Shown here: piece by piece, positions 9,161 to 21,251 of the stretch
How positions within the stretch are numbered: the stretch's first letter is position 1
Layout of the letters: every line of letters starts with the position of its first letter
Source of the DNA: Cephalopachus bancanus
Lineage: Eukaryota; Chordata; Mammalia; Primates; Tarsiidae
Length of the DNA stretch: 64,000 bases
Reading direction: 5' to 3'
Assembly: GCA_027257055.1 (NCBI GenBank)
Contig: JAPVLO010000123.1
Span: 3,534,001-3,598,000 of the forward strand
Notes under the pieces: model-generated
Told to the model about the DNA's origin: nothing
Databases searched by the model: none
What the model saw: the letters and a program-made list of their open reading frames with translations, nothing else
Made by a program: the position numbers and the translations under genes

Positions 9161-12100
9161 GTAATATTATCTCTTTTAAAAGAATACTTTCCTCTGTAAT
9201 CCTGAACCTTTATTACATATAAGAACTTTGTCCAGTAGGTAACAATTTCTTTAAATTTGGGATGTGGAAACTATTCTAAGTTTTAGAGTCTGCTTCTCCT
9301 AGGCTGTGGGCTGCTTTGGAAGAGCTGAGAAATATCATTCAGTCCTACTCAGCACCCTTAAAATAGCATCTTTCTGAGAATTAGATCTGTGAAGGTGTCC
9401 CACACAGTTCTAGTGGCTATCATTTTAGTTTGTGGTTGACGTGCATGCATTTAGCATATCGTTGAACTGTCCTCAACCACCTCCCAGTTCTTTGTTGCCA
9501 TCATCTGGGGGATATGTTCTCTGAAAGGGGATTTACTGCCAGTCACCACCAAGCCCTGAGTGGGAGACTTGGTGGCTGGCAACTGTTTCCAGACCTCTGC
9601 CAGGAAGTTAGCTGGGCCCATCCTGGGGCACTCTGCTGTGCTGGACACCAGGAGCTCACACACACGGGTTCTTTTCCTGGTTCAGAGCCTTGGGTCCCTT
9701 TCCACTTTCCACATAATCCTTTTCCTCTCATTAGGTTGGCTTGCTGCTTACTTTGCAGCTGTTGCAGGGATTCACATGGAGGGATCTTTTTTACTCTGGG
9801 TGATTTCTTTGATAATTTACCCATGTACTTTTTCGTTTCAAACACTTGATGTTGATGTTGAAGAATCAGTCAAAGATTCTTGAGGAACAAAAATGGAATT
9901 TAATTTATATCAGAAGAGATCCTGTCCTCTAATGCTGTGTTGCTACATTGAATATCAAGTTATATTAAAAACAGAGAAAAAGCCTTTCATGGTAGACCAG
10001 TTACTGTAGCTTAGATTATGTACTGGTATTCATACCTGTTTGCTTTCTGTCTCAAGAAGAATAGTATACTTTTCTAGTCATCAAAAAATATTTGCCCCCT
10101 GAACCATATCTGGGGAGGAATATTAATAAAACAATGAATGACTTCATAGTGTCCAGTTATATGATTACGACATTGGTAAGAAATGTGTCTAAAATTGATT
10201 TCTTCCATTAAAGAAGCTAGTGTTCGTTTAAAAACAAAAAACTTCAGGAAAAAGGCTCTTTAATCTTTAAGTCAAATAGTGTTTCTGACTACAGGAAGGG
10301 AAATATACAAATTTCAGATTATTTTATTCATGCTTATGTAGAGATTATAAGCGACTGAGAAAGCCATTAAAATGTAGTCTAGACAAAATGGTTATATCAA
10401 AGTGATTACTTGGAAGCAGTTTACATTTGCAAAAAAATTCAATATTGTGACCATGACCAACTTTTTCATTTCAAATACTTGGGTTGTTACTCTGGCTCTT
10501 AAAATATCAGTCTGTGGTATAACTGATATATGGAATCCAAGGGTATTTTCAAATTGGCTAGATCTTGCTGGTAATCTTAAAATATGCCACAGTATCATAA
10601 AGTTAAAATGAATATTTACTAATAGAAAGAACATATACAATTTAATATCTGGGCAACTGAGAGCTTTAAGACTACCTTAAAAGTATGACCTTGACATCTA
10701 TGGCATTGTTTTTGTCTTTTTTATATAGACAGAATTATGGGTACTTAACAACCAAATATCTTATTTATTAATTACAAATGTTCTCTATATTGGAATTTTA
10801 AAATAAAAGGTATGGGTCTTTTGGAGTAAAATTTGAGTTGTGAGTTAATTTGCTAAGTATCAGAACATAGAAAAGCAGCCTTGATTAATTTAGAACTGTG
10901 AAAGGAGGCAGGTAAAACTGTTTTCAGCTGAAATTTACTAATGTAGGAACCATTTAAATTAAATGTTTGTTAACATAATAGTGATGGCATTTTCTCCTCC
11001 TCCTCCTTGTGGTTTTGTCCAACTAGATGTTACAGTGGCAGTTGCACTGACTGTTAAGTGTTTAAATGATGACACCATTATGTGAAGTGATTTTGAAATG
11101 AGAGATTCCAGCCAAGAATTACATCTGCTCCCATCTCCTTCAAATCATACTCTCTGGCAGTACAGATTATGATTGATTTGTTTGTGACAGATTGCAGGAA
11201 ACAGTCATTGATTTTTCAATATTTTACCTTAAAATTATTTACAGTTGTAACCATGGGGAGGTATTTCCATGGCTGTCAGTCCCTGAAAGACTAGGATAAT
11301 ATTCCCTGCTCTCTGACAAGACAAATTACCTGTAATGAGTGCAGTAGCTGAAGGGTATACTTTTATTTTAAAATATGTCAATAACCCCAGTGACTAAACG
11401 AATATTGATTTAGCATAATGAAGCCTGAGTAATGTGAAAATGAGCTTTTTCAAGGGGCATGGTAAAGACTTTCTTTTTAACTGATTGTAAGAAGCTTTTT
11501 ATTCTTTTTAGCTAACTGATAGAAATACAGAGTTTTATACCAAACCACCAGGAATGATAGTGTTGTTTCCGATAACCAGAGACCAAATATTTTGGCCTTG
11601 ATTTTAATGAATTTTTTCATATCTTATTTTGGGTCTTACCTTTAGTCACAGAATACCTACTGATTTGTTTGATGTTATCTTTAACTGACTTAATATTTTT
11701 ACAATTTTAGTATATTTTGCATTGGAACCTCTGGTAATGAATATTAAAATATATATATAGTCATTTGTAGATGACATCATAATTATATTAAGACATTCAA
11801 ATGGATTATTGTAGTATTTAATGTGCTGTATTTTATGGTAGAATAACTCTCAGTCTCTGGACATCAGATTGCTTTCAATGGGAATGAAGATTAATTTACT
11901 TAGGTTCTGATTTTTTAGGCATCAGTGTATGTTTTCATTTTTGTCAGATTTCTCCCCCCCTTCAATGTAATTCTCCACTTTTTATGGATTAAATTTCTAA
12001 TAAATAAGATCCTTCAAAACAAGAATGAAAATAAGAGGTCTATGTTTATAGTTTATATATGTTTATAGTTCATCAAGGTGTCTGATGATTGTATGCCCAA

Positions 12101-13662
12101 GTAAGTATTTTCATATCTTACTCAGTAAGGAGAAAATAGGGTAAACAGTGCTGGCCATGTATAGCAGAAAAGTAACTATTTGAACAAGATGTCAGACTGA
12201 TATTTCTTGGGATCATACTTATTTTATAGTAACTAATAGTAAAAACTAAAATCAATAGGTAAAATCCGTTTACAAATTAAAAATGAGTTATGCTTTAAAG
12301 AAAATTCAGTGGCTCTTTGAGAATGCTAGTTCTATTGTAGCATGGCATTTAAAATGTTGAAATAAAATGGAAGATATAAACATATCTTTTAATGGAAAAA
12401 AAGGGTAGATTCTAGAACACAAGATTATTATTTTATTTTTTTCTCAGGAATTTGCCTAAGGGTATGACATACATGATCTCTGTCACTTGTCTTAGTTGTG
12501 TACTGCAATAAACTGAGTGCTTTCTAAAATACTAGACCTATGATTTCATATTCTGTAATATTTCACCACTCTCCTCCAAATTCTTTCCCCTTTTCTATAA
12601 AACACAGAATATGAGGAATTTGTCTTCATCATATATGAAACTAGTAGACCAAATTCTTCAACCATTAATTTGATTTATAGTTTTTTAAGTCAATTTAGCA
12701 TCCATAGAATTACTTATGTCTTCCAGAAAAAAATTAATATATATAGTTTTATAATAAAGCATATTTTCTTCAGACAAATCTATGCTAAGAAAATCTATAT
12801 TGTCTATTTTGGAGTTAAATAATAAATGTATCTTAGTACCTCTTGACCCCGTCATTTAGTTCTAGCCTGTGTGTTCATCTTATAGTATATGTGTAGAACT
12901 ATTGATGTGAATTAAATTTAAGAAACATGTAGATAAAGCAAAGCTTCTTCTGGGGAAATTGTTCTCCTTTGTATATTATGCCCTTCTCCATTTATTTTTT
13001 TTCCCTTGGGGAAAAAAATTCCCTGTCCCTCTTCTCTTTTAGAGAAAAACTATTCATTTAAAGTATTTTTAAATCATGCAAGTCATCCCCTGAGATTGGT
13101 GAAAACCATTTGTTTCTGAAAAGGAGAAAATGCCTCTGCTTTCAAAATCTTTATTGTGTTTGTATCTATTAAGATAAACATTTTACTTTGATACGGTACA
13201 TACCAATCTCCTTAGTTAATTTTATTCCCCAGAATTCATTTTGCTGTGTTTGGTCTGACCTTTTGTGATAACTTAATATAGGAACAAATTAGCATATAAT
13301 TCTATTTTCCATGTGACCTCAACCAGTTGTAGAATTGGACCACCACTTTTGGGGGGCAATTTGATAGTTTATGTAGACTATGGTAGTAAGTGTTCCCAAA
13401 TGTGCATTGCATCCTGATTAATGTGTCATTGAAATGTTTTAAAGTAAGCAGTTAGAGGAAACACTCCACTCCTATTACTAAGTTATTAAAATGTCTCCTA
13501 AAGGTAACATTTTAAATTAGTATACATAATTGATTAATGATTTGTCTTCTCCCAAGCATAAAGCAGCATGGTAAAATTAAGTGTGATCAGTGAAGTATAT
13601 GATATTAGGGATTGATGATGACAATAATCATGGCAACTAAATGGATTTTTTTTTTCTTTTAG
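9161..13662 (+). other. CRNDE: Large CRNDE intron, mostly unique sequence
   Basis: About 4.5 kb without a recognisable transposon, unusual against the rest of the window. 10,980-11,340 in particular looks like unique, possibly conserved non-coding DNA. In human a nuclear-retained, conserved CRNDE intron (reported as gVC-In4) is known; whether this is its counterpart is inference. ORFs of 70-110 codons here (e.g. around 9,450-9,880) have no recognisable domains. Confidence 0.5.
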
Positions 13663-13938
13663 ATTCAGCCATCGGTCTTTGAAATTTCCTGTGATCCGTT
13701 TCAATCTAGATGCAAAGGACATGGAAAAATCAAGTGCTCAAGTGGTTTAAATATGTTTTGGATGTTCCTATTTATAGACTACAATATTTTTCCAATTAAA
13801 ACCCTCAGTTATCATGCAGAAGAAGGTTAAAGTCTTCTTGATCACTGATTTACTGAATGCTTAGTATTATACAGTATCACTGAATATTTTCCATTTTAAT
13901 CTAAGTATAGAAAAAATAAAATAAATTGTATATGTTAA
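13663..13938 (+). ncRNA. CRNDE: CRNDE terminal exon with polyadenylation signals
   Basis: Begins after TTTTTTTTTCTTTTAG (AG at 13661-13662) with ATTCAGCCATCGGTCTTTGA, a close match to the human terminal-exon primer site. A second remembered primer site (CCTCAGTTATCATGCAGA) occurs at 13803-13820. Two overlapping AATAAA hexamers lie at 13915-13920 and 13920-13925, followed by a U-rich stretch at about 13,939. The 3' end given is an estimate 15-20 nt beyond the signals. Confidence 0.8.
13915..13925 (+). terminator. Tandem AATAAA poly(A) signals of CRNDE
   Basis: Two overlapping AATAAA hexamers sharing one base, with a downstream T-rich element (AACTTTTTTTCT at about 13,938). They close the terminal CRNDE exon. 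Confidence 0.7.
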
Positions 13939-13939
13939 C

Positions 13940-14589
13940 TTTTTTTCTAAAATGTCTTTATTGGATTGAATGAATGTTTATAACCTGGAAAAGAGGGTTA
14001 AAAAATCCCTTTTCCATCATAGTCATTCCTCTGACAATCAGACATTATTGGACTAGGTTTGAAATCACTCTCTAATGTGACTCAGCTGTATTTATGGGAA
14101 GAAAAATACTTGAAACATATTCTGTGTATACTTTAATCCTCTATAATAGTTCTGGAATACAGCATTTCCTCCTTGAACCAATCTGTTAGCTCAGTTCACA
14201 TACAAGAACAAGTTGCTGTAACTGCAGAGTTTGAGCTTTGTAAAGAAGGCTACCATCCAATTTCTTCACAGAATTTCCACATTTGGGTAGGCAGTAATGA
14301 CAGATTCCCTTGCATTGGGAAAGTCCTTGTGTCGCCTTTGTAGCAGCTATAGGAAAATGGAAGGATTCCTTTGTAGGGACAAGCCTGTGGCCTCTGTGGT
14401 GTAAACAATGCTAAGGTGTATGTCTTATTAGAAGTAATGCTTAGAGAAGAGCTGAGAACTTTCAAAGAAGCTGCGGACACTGGTAGACACTGCTGGGAGT
14501 TACCCACTTCCATAGTTGTTACAAAAGTCCAAGGGCTATGACAGATTCTTAAACTTACAGCTCGGTATCATGAGTTTATTAGGCTGGAG
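13940..14589. other. Unique AT-rich intergenic sequence
   Basis: Follows the CRNDE 3' end. No gene, repeat family or RNA recognised. Confidence 0.5.
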
Positions 14590-15240
14590 AGATTCCTTTT
14601 TATTTTTTACTTAAACTTTATATTTTCAGATAATTATGAATTCACATGCAGTTGTACAAAAGAATACAGAAAGATCTTTTAGTGCTTTAGCCAGGTTCCC
14701 CCAGTGTAACATCTTGTAGTATACCGTATAGCATAATATCACCTGGACATTGACATTGATACGGTCAAGAGAATATTTCCATCCCCACAGGGACTCTCAG
14801 CTTGTCCTTTTATAGCCACATTGACTTCTCGCCCATCTCACCCCCTCTTTAGCTCTAGCAGCCACTGGTCTGTTCTCCATTTCTATAATTTTGTCCTTTC
14901 AAGAATGTTATAAAAGTGGAATTATAATCTGACACCTTTTGGGATTCACTTCTGTGACTCAGCATCATTTTCTGGAGATTCAGCTTATATGAGTCAGCAG
15001 TTTGTTCCCTTTTTATTGCTGAATAGTATTCCATGCATGTATGACAGGTGTACTGGTTGGTTTAATAATTCACCAGTTGGAAATTCAGGATTTTTGCTGT
15101 TTTTTTTACTATTACAAATAAAAGTGCCTATAAACATTCATGTAGAGGTTTTTGTGTGAACATAGGTTTTCATTTTCCTGGGACAAATGCCTAGGAGCAA
15201 AATTGTGGGTCATGTGGTAATTACATTGAGAATTTCTTTT
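14590..15240 (-). mobile_element. Old L1 (LINE-1) remnant, antisense
   Basis: Contains hallmark antisense L1 3' region phrases (CTGAATAGTATTCCATG, AAGAATGTTATAAAAGTGG, ACATAGGTTTTCATTTTCC). Heavily diverged, non-coding, L1M-age. Confidence 0.8.
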
Positions 15241-16080
15241 TAAGACTAGAATCGATTTTGTGTCTGTGGGAGGAGAAGGCAAGGAGGGCATCCATTTTGT
15301 AGTGTTTTTGCTTTAACTAGATTTGTTTATGATTTTAAAAAATACAGACTGTCTTAAATAACTTGTAGTCAGATATATGGAAGAATTTTCCAGAACCTAG
15401 ATTTTGTTCTTATTTTAGAGAAATACTTTTGAAAAAAAAGTTTGTTTTTGACTAACTATTTCTATGTAAAGGAATAAAGGTAGACACATATACTATAGAA
15501 AAGATGTTGCAAAGCTGACAGGTGACTTGGGAGAAATTTGGGGGCAAATTTCCAAGTCTTACTAGAAACTTAACATTCAAGGATGTGTTGTCATTGTGTC
15601 TGAATTGATAGACTCTATTTTTTTGTCACTACCATCTTGCCTACAGTTTTTATTTGTAGAATTAACTCATTATCTTTACAATGCTGTGTTCAGTGCTGTT
15701 GCCGAAAATGCTCATTTGATTCTACTGCATGCACTTGGAAAAAGAAGGAAATGCAAGAACAAGTATCTTTTTCTAATATATAGCCCCTAAAACTGTTACT
15801 ACTTTACATTTGCTTAATGGTAGAACAGCTCTGTTTCCCCTAAACCCTGGTGAAAATTATAGTAAGTTGTACTTACTAAGACATGGTAAAAGCTGTACAA
15901 AGCCGTGTATACGCTATTCTTGGGGAGTCCCACTGAAAAGATTTTCAAGGAGATTTTTTGCTCTGATTTTCCATCATATATATTGATTTCTGAACCTTAC
16001 CAAAGGTAATTCCACCTTATTTTTAGAAACATTGGTACGATGATCTCTTGTATACCTAATCGTGAATTGTACCCCACATC
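15241..16080. other. Intergenic sequence, nothing recognised
   Basis: AT-rich unique sequence between an L1 remnant and the purine microsatellite. A 64-codon ORF at 15,596-15,790 has no recognisable family. Confidence 0.4.
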
Positions 16081-16083
16081 TTT

Positions 16084-16087
<4 letters not shown>

Positions 16088-16181
<94 letters not shown>

Positions 16182-16212
16182 GGGAAAGAGGGAGGGAGGG
16201 AGGGAGGGAGAG

Positions 16213-16275
<63 letters not shown>

Positions 16276-16307
16276 AAAGAGAAAGAAAGAAAGAAAGAAA
16301 GAAAGAT
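16088..16307. repeat. Compound purine microsatellite (GA)n/(GAAA)n/(GGGA)n
   Basis: About 220 bp with virtually no pyrimidine on the plus strand: GAAA repeats, then (GA)n, GAAA, GGGA and again long GAAA. A 97-codon Lys/Arg/Glu ORF across it is simple-sequence and not a gene. Confidence 0.98.
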
Positions 16308-16834
16308 TGGGTATGGTTAACTATTACCAGTGATCCTTCTAACCCTAATCAGTATTACAAATCTTTAATATTTTTGAGTGAGGTACTAGGTTCCGGGGAC
16401 CTCGATCTTGTAAACTTCCAAAGGTAGTTTCATCTTTAGTCATTATGGTTTTGACCATAGTGATATAAGTGACATAAGATAATAAGGGTCCCTGCCGTTT
16501 AAAATGGCATGGATAACAGGATGTACACATGGAACCTTTGAATATCAGCGTAGTCATTCATTCACTAAGCAAGTATGAACACCCCGTGTTCCAGCATTCT
16601 CAGACTGGAAACCAACAATAAAGAAGAGGATCCAGCCCTGTTCTCTTGCATGATCCTCCCAGCTCTTAGGTTCGGGCGTGGGGACAGGGAACACTGGGAA
16701 ATCAACATGGTTACACATCATCAGAAACCCAGAGCTTCCAGAATCCAGGAGGAGAGAAACACTAGTAGAGCTGCAACTGATGAAGCAGACCTCCCCGAAA
16801 ATGAGGGACTTGATTTTCTTTTGAGCTTTATTTT

Positions 16835-17150
16835 ATTTTAAACTGGCATTTAATAATTGTATCTATTTGTGGGGTACAATGTGATGCTTTACTACATGTG
16901 TACACTGTATAATGATCAAATCAGGGTAGCTAGCTCATCTGTCACCTCAAATACATTTATCATTTCTTTGTGACGAGAGCATTAAAAATCCTCTCTTGTA
17001 ATTATTTGGAAATAGTGCAATATTGTTAACTTTAGTCAACCTGCTGTGTAATAGAACACCAGCATTTATTCTTCCTATCTGCAGTTTTATCCCCATTGAC
17101 CAATATGCTACCTTCCCACCCTCCCTGCTCCTCCCTCCCACCCCTACCAG
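16835..17150 (-). mobile_element. L1 3' UTR fragment, antisense
   Basis: Reads TTGTGGGGTACAATGTGATG, TGTATAATGATCAAATCAGG, CACCTCAAATACATTTATCA, then GTTAACTTTAGTCAACCTG, which is the antisense of an L1MA/L1MB-type 3' UTR. 5' part missing. Confidence 0.85.
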
Positions 17151-18550
17151 AGGCTTGTTTTAAAGGAGCACATATGTGACATGGAGAGGGAAGACGTCAG
17201 ATACAGGGAATTCAACTGGAGTAGTTTTTTGGAAGCGGGCTGGAATCTGGTCTGGCTAGAATTTCAGAATTTGGGGGCATAAAAAGGTATGTGTCATGCC
17301 CAAAAGCATATTTAACAGCTTCTTGTGTTTTAGGAACTCACCATAAATGAGACAAATATTACTTTCTTAAAAAGAATAATATCTGTATTTGAATATGCAG
17401 GTTTGAGTAAAAATCAAATGGGTACTTTTCCTCATAAAACTAGGGCTTGGAAGAGTCCTTTAGGTTCTAAGACTGTGTGTTTGTATAGAACAATGCTGTT
17501 TCCTCCTCATATTTAATGAGGAATAAGGTTTTTACTTCTCTGGTATCTTAAATACATAATCTATAGACTATAATACTTTTTAAATTTTTAATTTAACTTA
17601 GGCTTAAAAAAGAAAGCTCTTTGGGAAGGGCTCCAAAATTAAATCTGTAAGATCACATATAGACAAAAAGTTATAGAAAGAAGACGTTGGTAAGATTATT
17701 CAGAGTTTGTGGCTTTACTTAGAAATGATTTTGAGCAACGTAAGAAAATGCTAGTATCTCTATACATTTTGTTTGTTTGTTTTACAGTGTACCAGGTAGT
17801 AGAAGAGAACCGAGCACTTTTTCTAAATGTGCCTCCAGTTTTAGGAGGCCACTCCAGGAATCTCTGTTATGGTTGAGGCCCTTTAACGTGGGAACTTGAC
17901 AAACAAGAATAAGTTTCTATCGGAACTTCTTTAAATTTATATGTCATAGATTTGATCAAAAGTGTTATGAAAGACATTAAAATTTAGAATACTGTGGATT
18001 TTATGTGTAATATTGATTCCAATATTCCTAGCTATATGGCATTGCCAATGCAGATGCTAACATTAACTGTGTTTTATGAAAGGGTTACGTTAGGCTAGCG
18101 ACTTAAAAGTTTTGAGTATGTATAATGACAAAGCATTGTGGAATTGTCCTGTACTACTGTTTATATAGCGGTTTAAAAAAATGGTACAATTTTAGGCAGT
18201 TTAAAAAAATTTTTACAAATACTGCAAATCATAGGTTGGTTACCACTAGACTTCCTGACTCTGCAGTGATTGTTGCATTTGCCATATATTCTTTTAAAAT
18301 ACCAGGCACTTTATAATTTTGTCTATAATTGTTTATATATATTTTCTCCACAAAATGTTTTTAGAACAACTTATTGCTACTTTAACCCACTTGCCATCTT
18401 TAAATTTATAGATGAATATACGAAAGAGTCAGTTGTGAGACACATCTTCAGCACATGATTTTGTTTTTTCCGGGACCTATTTATTCAAACTACCTTGCAA
18501 ATTCAGTGCTTGAAAATAGCAGGCCACTTCCACTTGCAGGCTCTTGAAGC
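17151..18550. other. Intergenic sequence, nothing recognised
   Basis: AT-rich, no clear repeat family and no gene. Short ORFs only. Confidence 0.4.
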
Positions 18551-18554
18551 TAGA

Positions 18555-18690
18555 GAGACTTGCTTTTCAGATGAGGAAACTGAGTCCCAGGAAGGTGAAA
18601 TGACTTGCTAATAAGTGATAGTGAAGATTAAACTTATTTTTTGCTCTAAATCAAATCCTACCACCTTGAAACTGCTTGTCCCAGCTTCTA
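18555..18690 (-). repeat. MIR SINE fragment
   Basis: Contains the MIR-type string TTTTCAGATGAGGAAACTGAG followed by an AAATGACTTGCTAATAAGTG-like segment, on the antisense strand. Diverged and short. Confidence 0.55.
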
Positions 18691-18979
18691 GAAATTCAAC
18701 TTACCAGTATTTGCATCACAATCCTAGTCTTAGTAATATTTTATTCTATGTATGTCAGAAATGAATGTCTACTCACCACTTGTGTATGTCGTATATTTTG
18801 ACACCAGATGTGGGTACAAGTAGCATCAGTGTGTCAATCTCAGAACTGGGTTTTAGCCATAGAATTTTCTGTTTATTTTTTGTTATTCATGCATACCTGC
18901 TGTGTCTTAACATCATGATAAATCCAGGGACTCAAATATGAACACAGCATATTCCCTTACTTCAAAAAAGTGGACCTTG

Positions 18980-19660
18980 GGCCCGGCCTGGAGATACAAT
19001 GTCAAACAGCATGCAGTCTTTGCCCCCATGGAGCTTGGAGCTTAGCATTTACTGGAGATGGAGCCATAAACAGGCCATTTCAGCACAGTGACAAGAGCCA
19101 GGAACCAGGGGCCGTGGGACCATGGGACCCAGTCCCTAATTAAGTCTGATGGAACACAGGCAAAGTTAAGGAAGGCTTCTTGGAAGAGAATTGGGCTTGA
19201 GCCCTGACAGGAAGGGGCTCCAGGCAGGGCGAGCAAAGACCAAAGGTAAGGGAGAGTCTTGGAGAAGTCCAGTTTGAGAGGAGCAAGAGGGACGTGTGCA
19301 GAATGGGAGAGAGAGACGGGTCGGCAGGGGCCAGGCTGCGAAGGGCTTTTTATGTGCCTGACTGAGGAGCTTGGACTACATCTTGCAAGCAGGGCCCTGT
19401 AAGGTTTGGAGCACTTACCTGAGCAGGTCTGCATTTTAAAGGTATCACTTTGGTGGTGGCATGGGGGAGTGCATTAGAGGCCAGCAGGATTGGATGTTGC
19501 CTGAACTAAGAGTATGGCCAGGGGAGGGAGCGGTGTCAGTGATTGATACTCAGATGCTGGAAATGAGCGGGCTTGGTGACTCATTACCTATGAGGACAGA
19601 GACAAAGCATGTGAAGAGGGTGTCCAGTGGGCTTACACAGACAGGTCGTGGTGGTGAGGT
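18980..19660 (+). repeat. Ancient interspersed repeat, family uncertain
   Basis: Has phrases seen in many copies across mammalian genomes (GGAAGGCTTCTTGGAAGAG, GGGCTTTTTATGTGCCTGA). The family was not resolved from memory (L2/MER-like). Contains no supportable gene. Confidence 0.3.
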
Positions 19661-20230
19661 TTTTAGACAGAACCCAGGAGAAACCAGTCTACAGGGGGAA
19701 ATATGTATGTTCAGTGTGGGCTGAGCAGCTGGCCTTGAGGTGCTGGAGAAATATCCAAGAAGTTGAAACTCATGATCTATCCTTTCATATTGGTGCAGGG
19801 TGTTTTTCCTCTTAAAGGGCAAATTTCTTAAGAAATGTGTTTTCTTTCATTATTTTTGTCAAATGTTTTTTGTTGTGTAGTGTAGCTATAATTGTTCTGT
19901 GTAAAGCCAATCTTGAGACAAACTGTTCAATATTATTGGGCAATGTTTGTTTTGAAAAAGATGTGATCCAATACAGAAAGGAAGACAGGCGAGTGCTCCC
20001 AGCTCCATTGTCCCCTAAACATCTCTGCTGTAGTAAATTTCAGTCGTGCATAGAGATTTAAAGATTGGAGAGGCGTAAAAACTTTCAGAGAAAAAAAGCA
20101 CTTGAGAGTGTTTTTGTTTTTAGAAACTTGATGAGTTTGGTTACAATATAGCTTAGGTGATTAGTATCTTTTCAGGTTTTCATGTAAAGTTATCTGGATC
20201 TTATTACCTCAAACAGTCATTCCACATATA

Positions 20231-20585
20231 CAGTCGTGCATCTCTTAATGGTGGGAATACATTCTGAGAAATGCATCAGTAAGCAATTTCATCATTGTAC
20301 CAACATTGTAGCATAATACATAGCTTAGTACATAGTGCATAGTGTACTACGCCTAGATGGTGTAGCCTACTACATACCCAGGTTGTACAATGTAGCCTCT
20401 TGTTCCTAGGCTACAACCTGTACAGCATGTCACTCTACTGAATGCTGAAGGCAGTCGTAACACCATAGTAAATATTTGTGTATCTAAACAGAAAAGGTAC
20501 AAAAAATACATATTATAATCTTATGGGAACCACCATCATATATGTGGTGTCTTTGACTGAAGTACCATTATGTGGTGCATGGCTC
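20231..20585 (+). mobile_element. MER2 (Tigger-type) DNA transposon, non-autonomous
   Basis: About 355 bp starting CAGTCGTGCATCTCTTAATG and ending ACCATTATGTGGTGCATGGC, i.e. degenerate terminal inverted repeats, flanked by TA on both sides as expected for pogo/Tigger insertions. Internal phrases CCTAGATGGTGTAGCCTACT and CTAGGCTACAACCTGTACAG are typical of MER2. Confidence 0.85.
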
Positions 20586-21058
20586 TATTTATTCAGCACC
20601 TACTGGGTACTGGCTACTGGGACAGCGTTGGCCACAGAGTGACCCCAGAAGCCGTGGTCCTTTCATCACAGAGTTTATGTCTAGCTGTGGATTATAAATC
20701 CTGAAGGTAGCTTGATACGATATTCCTGTCTGTATCTGCTTAATGTAATTAACATACATCATGAGGATGGCATATGACTTTTAAATCCTAGAGTAATGAA
20801 CATTTATACCTGCAAAAGGCACTGCCATGTTCATGGGTGAAAAAAAGGGGGAGGAGTCAGTGCTGCCTTGACTTCTGTCTGTCGAGATGCAGCTGGTGGG
20901 ATTGTTCCTCAGAGCAGGAAATAGGATCAGATATGGAGAGTAGCTCCTGGTTATTCCTGAGTGGCTGAGAAATGAGGAGTTGGTATTTGTTTGCTCAAAA
21001 AGATGAGGGGGAAAACAAAGAAATGGAATACAAGGTTTTAAAGTTTAGAAGGAAGTTA
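20586..21058. other. Intergenic sequence, possible MIR remnant at its start
   Basis: TTTATTCAGCACCTACTGGG at 20,588 hints at an antisense MIR end. Nothing else recognised. Confidence 0.35.
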
Positions 21059-21059
21059 A

Positions 21060-21230
21060 GCCAGGTACAATGGCTCATACCTGTAATCCCAGCATTTGGG
21101 AAGGCCAAGGTGAGAAGGTTGCTTGAGACCAGAAGGTCAAGATCAGCCTAAGCAATATAGCAAGACCCTGTTTTTAAAAACGAATTTAAAAATTAGCTGG
21201 ACTATGGCACGCCAGTCTGGGCAAGAGAAT
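21060..21230 (+). mobile_element. Alu left-monomer-like fragment with deleted right arm
   Basis: CCAGGTACAATGGCTCATAC...GTAATCCCAGCATTTGGG...AAAAATTAGCTGG, then a jump to CCAGTCTGGGCAAGAGAAT. The right arm is almost wholly deleted. Old (FLAM/AluJ-like). Confidence 0.8.
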
Positions 21231-21251
21231 GGGGGGGAGGGGAGGGGAGGG
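21231..21251 (+). repeat. G-rich tract with G-quadruplex motif
   Basis: Four G runs separated by single A (G7-A-G4-A-G4-A-G3). Occupies the position of the Alu tail. Confidence 0.7.

Larger units (their letters stand above)
3700..13938 (+). ncRNA. CRNDE: CRNDE long non-coding RNA locus
   Basis: CRNDE (colorectal neoplasia differentially expressed) is a lncRNA transcribed divergently from IRX5 (established). I recognised it from exon sequences used as standard human qPCR targets. TGTCAGCTAAGTTCAC occurs at 7469-7484. ATTCAGCC(A)T(C)GGTCTTTGA-like sequence opens the last exon at 13663. A CCTCAGTT(A)TCA(T)GCAGA-like match lies near 13,803. All are on the plus strand in the expected order. The span from the promoter block to the polyadenylation signals is about 10 kb, as in human. 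A small peptide (CRNDEP) has been reported from a human isoform; I could not locate a convincing counterpart ORF here. Internal exon calls are listed separately; the 5' end is only approximate. Confidence 0.85.

Noticed and set aside
16040..16333. 97-codon Lys/Arg/Glu ORF
   Set aside because: Translation of the GAAA/GA microsatellite.
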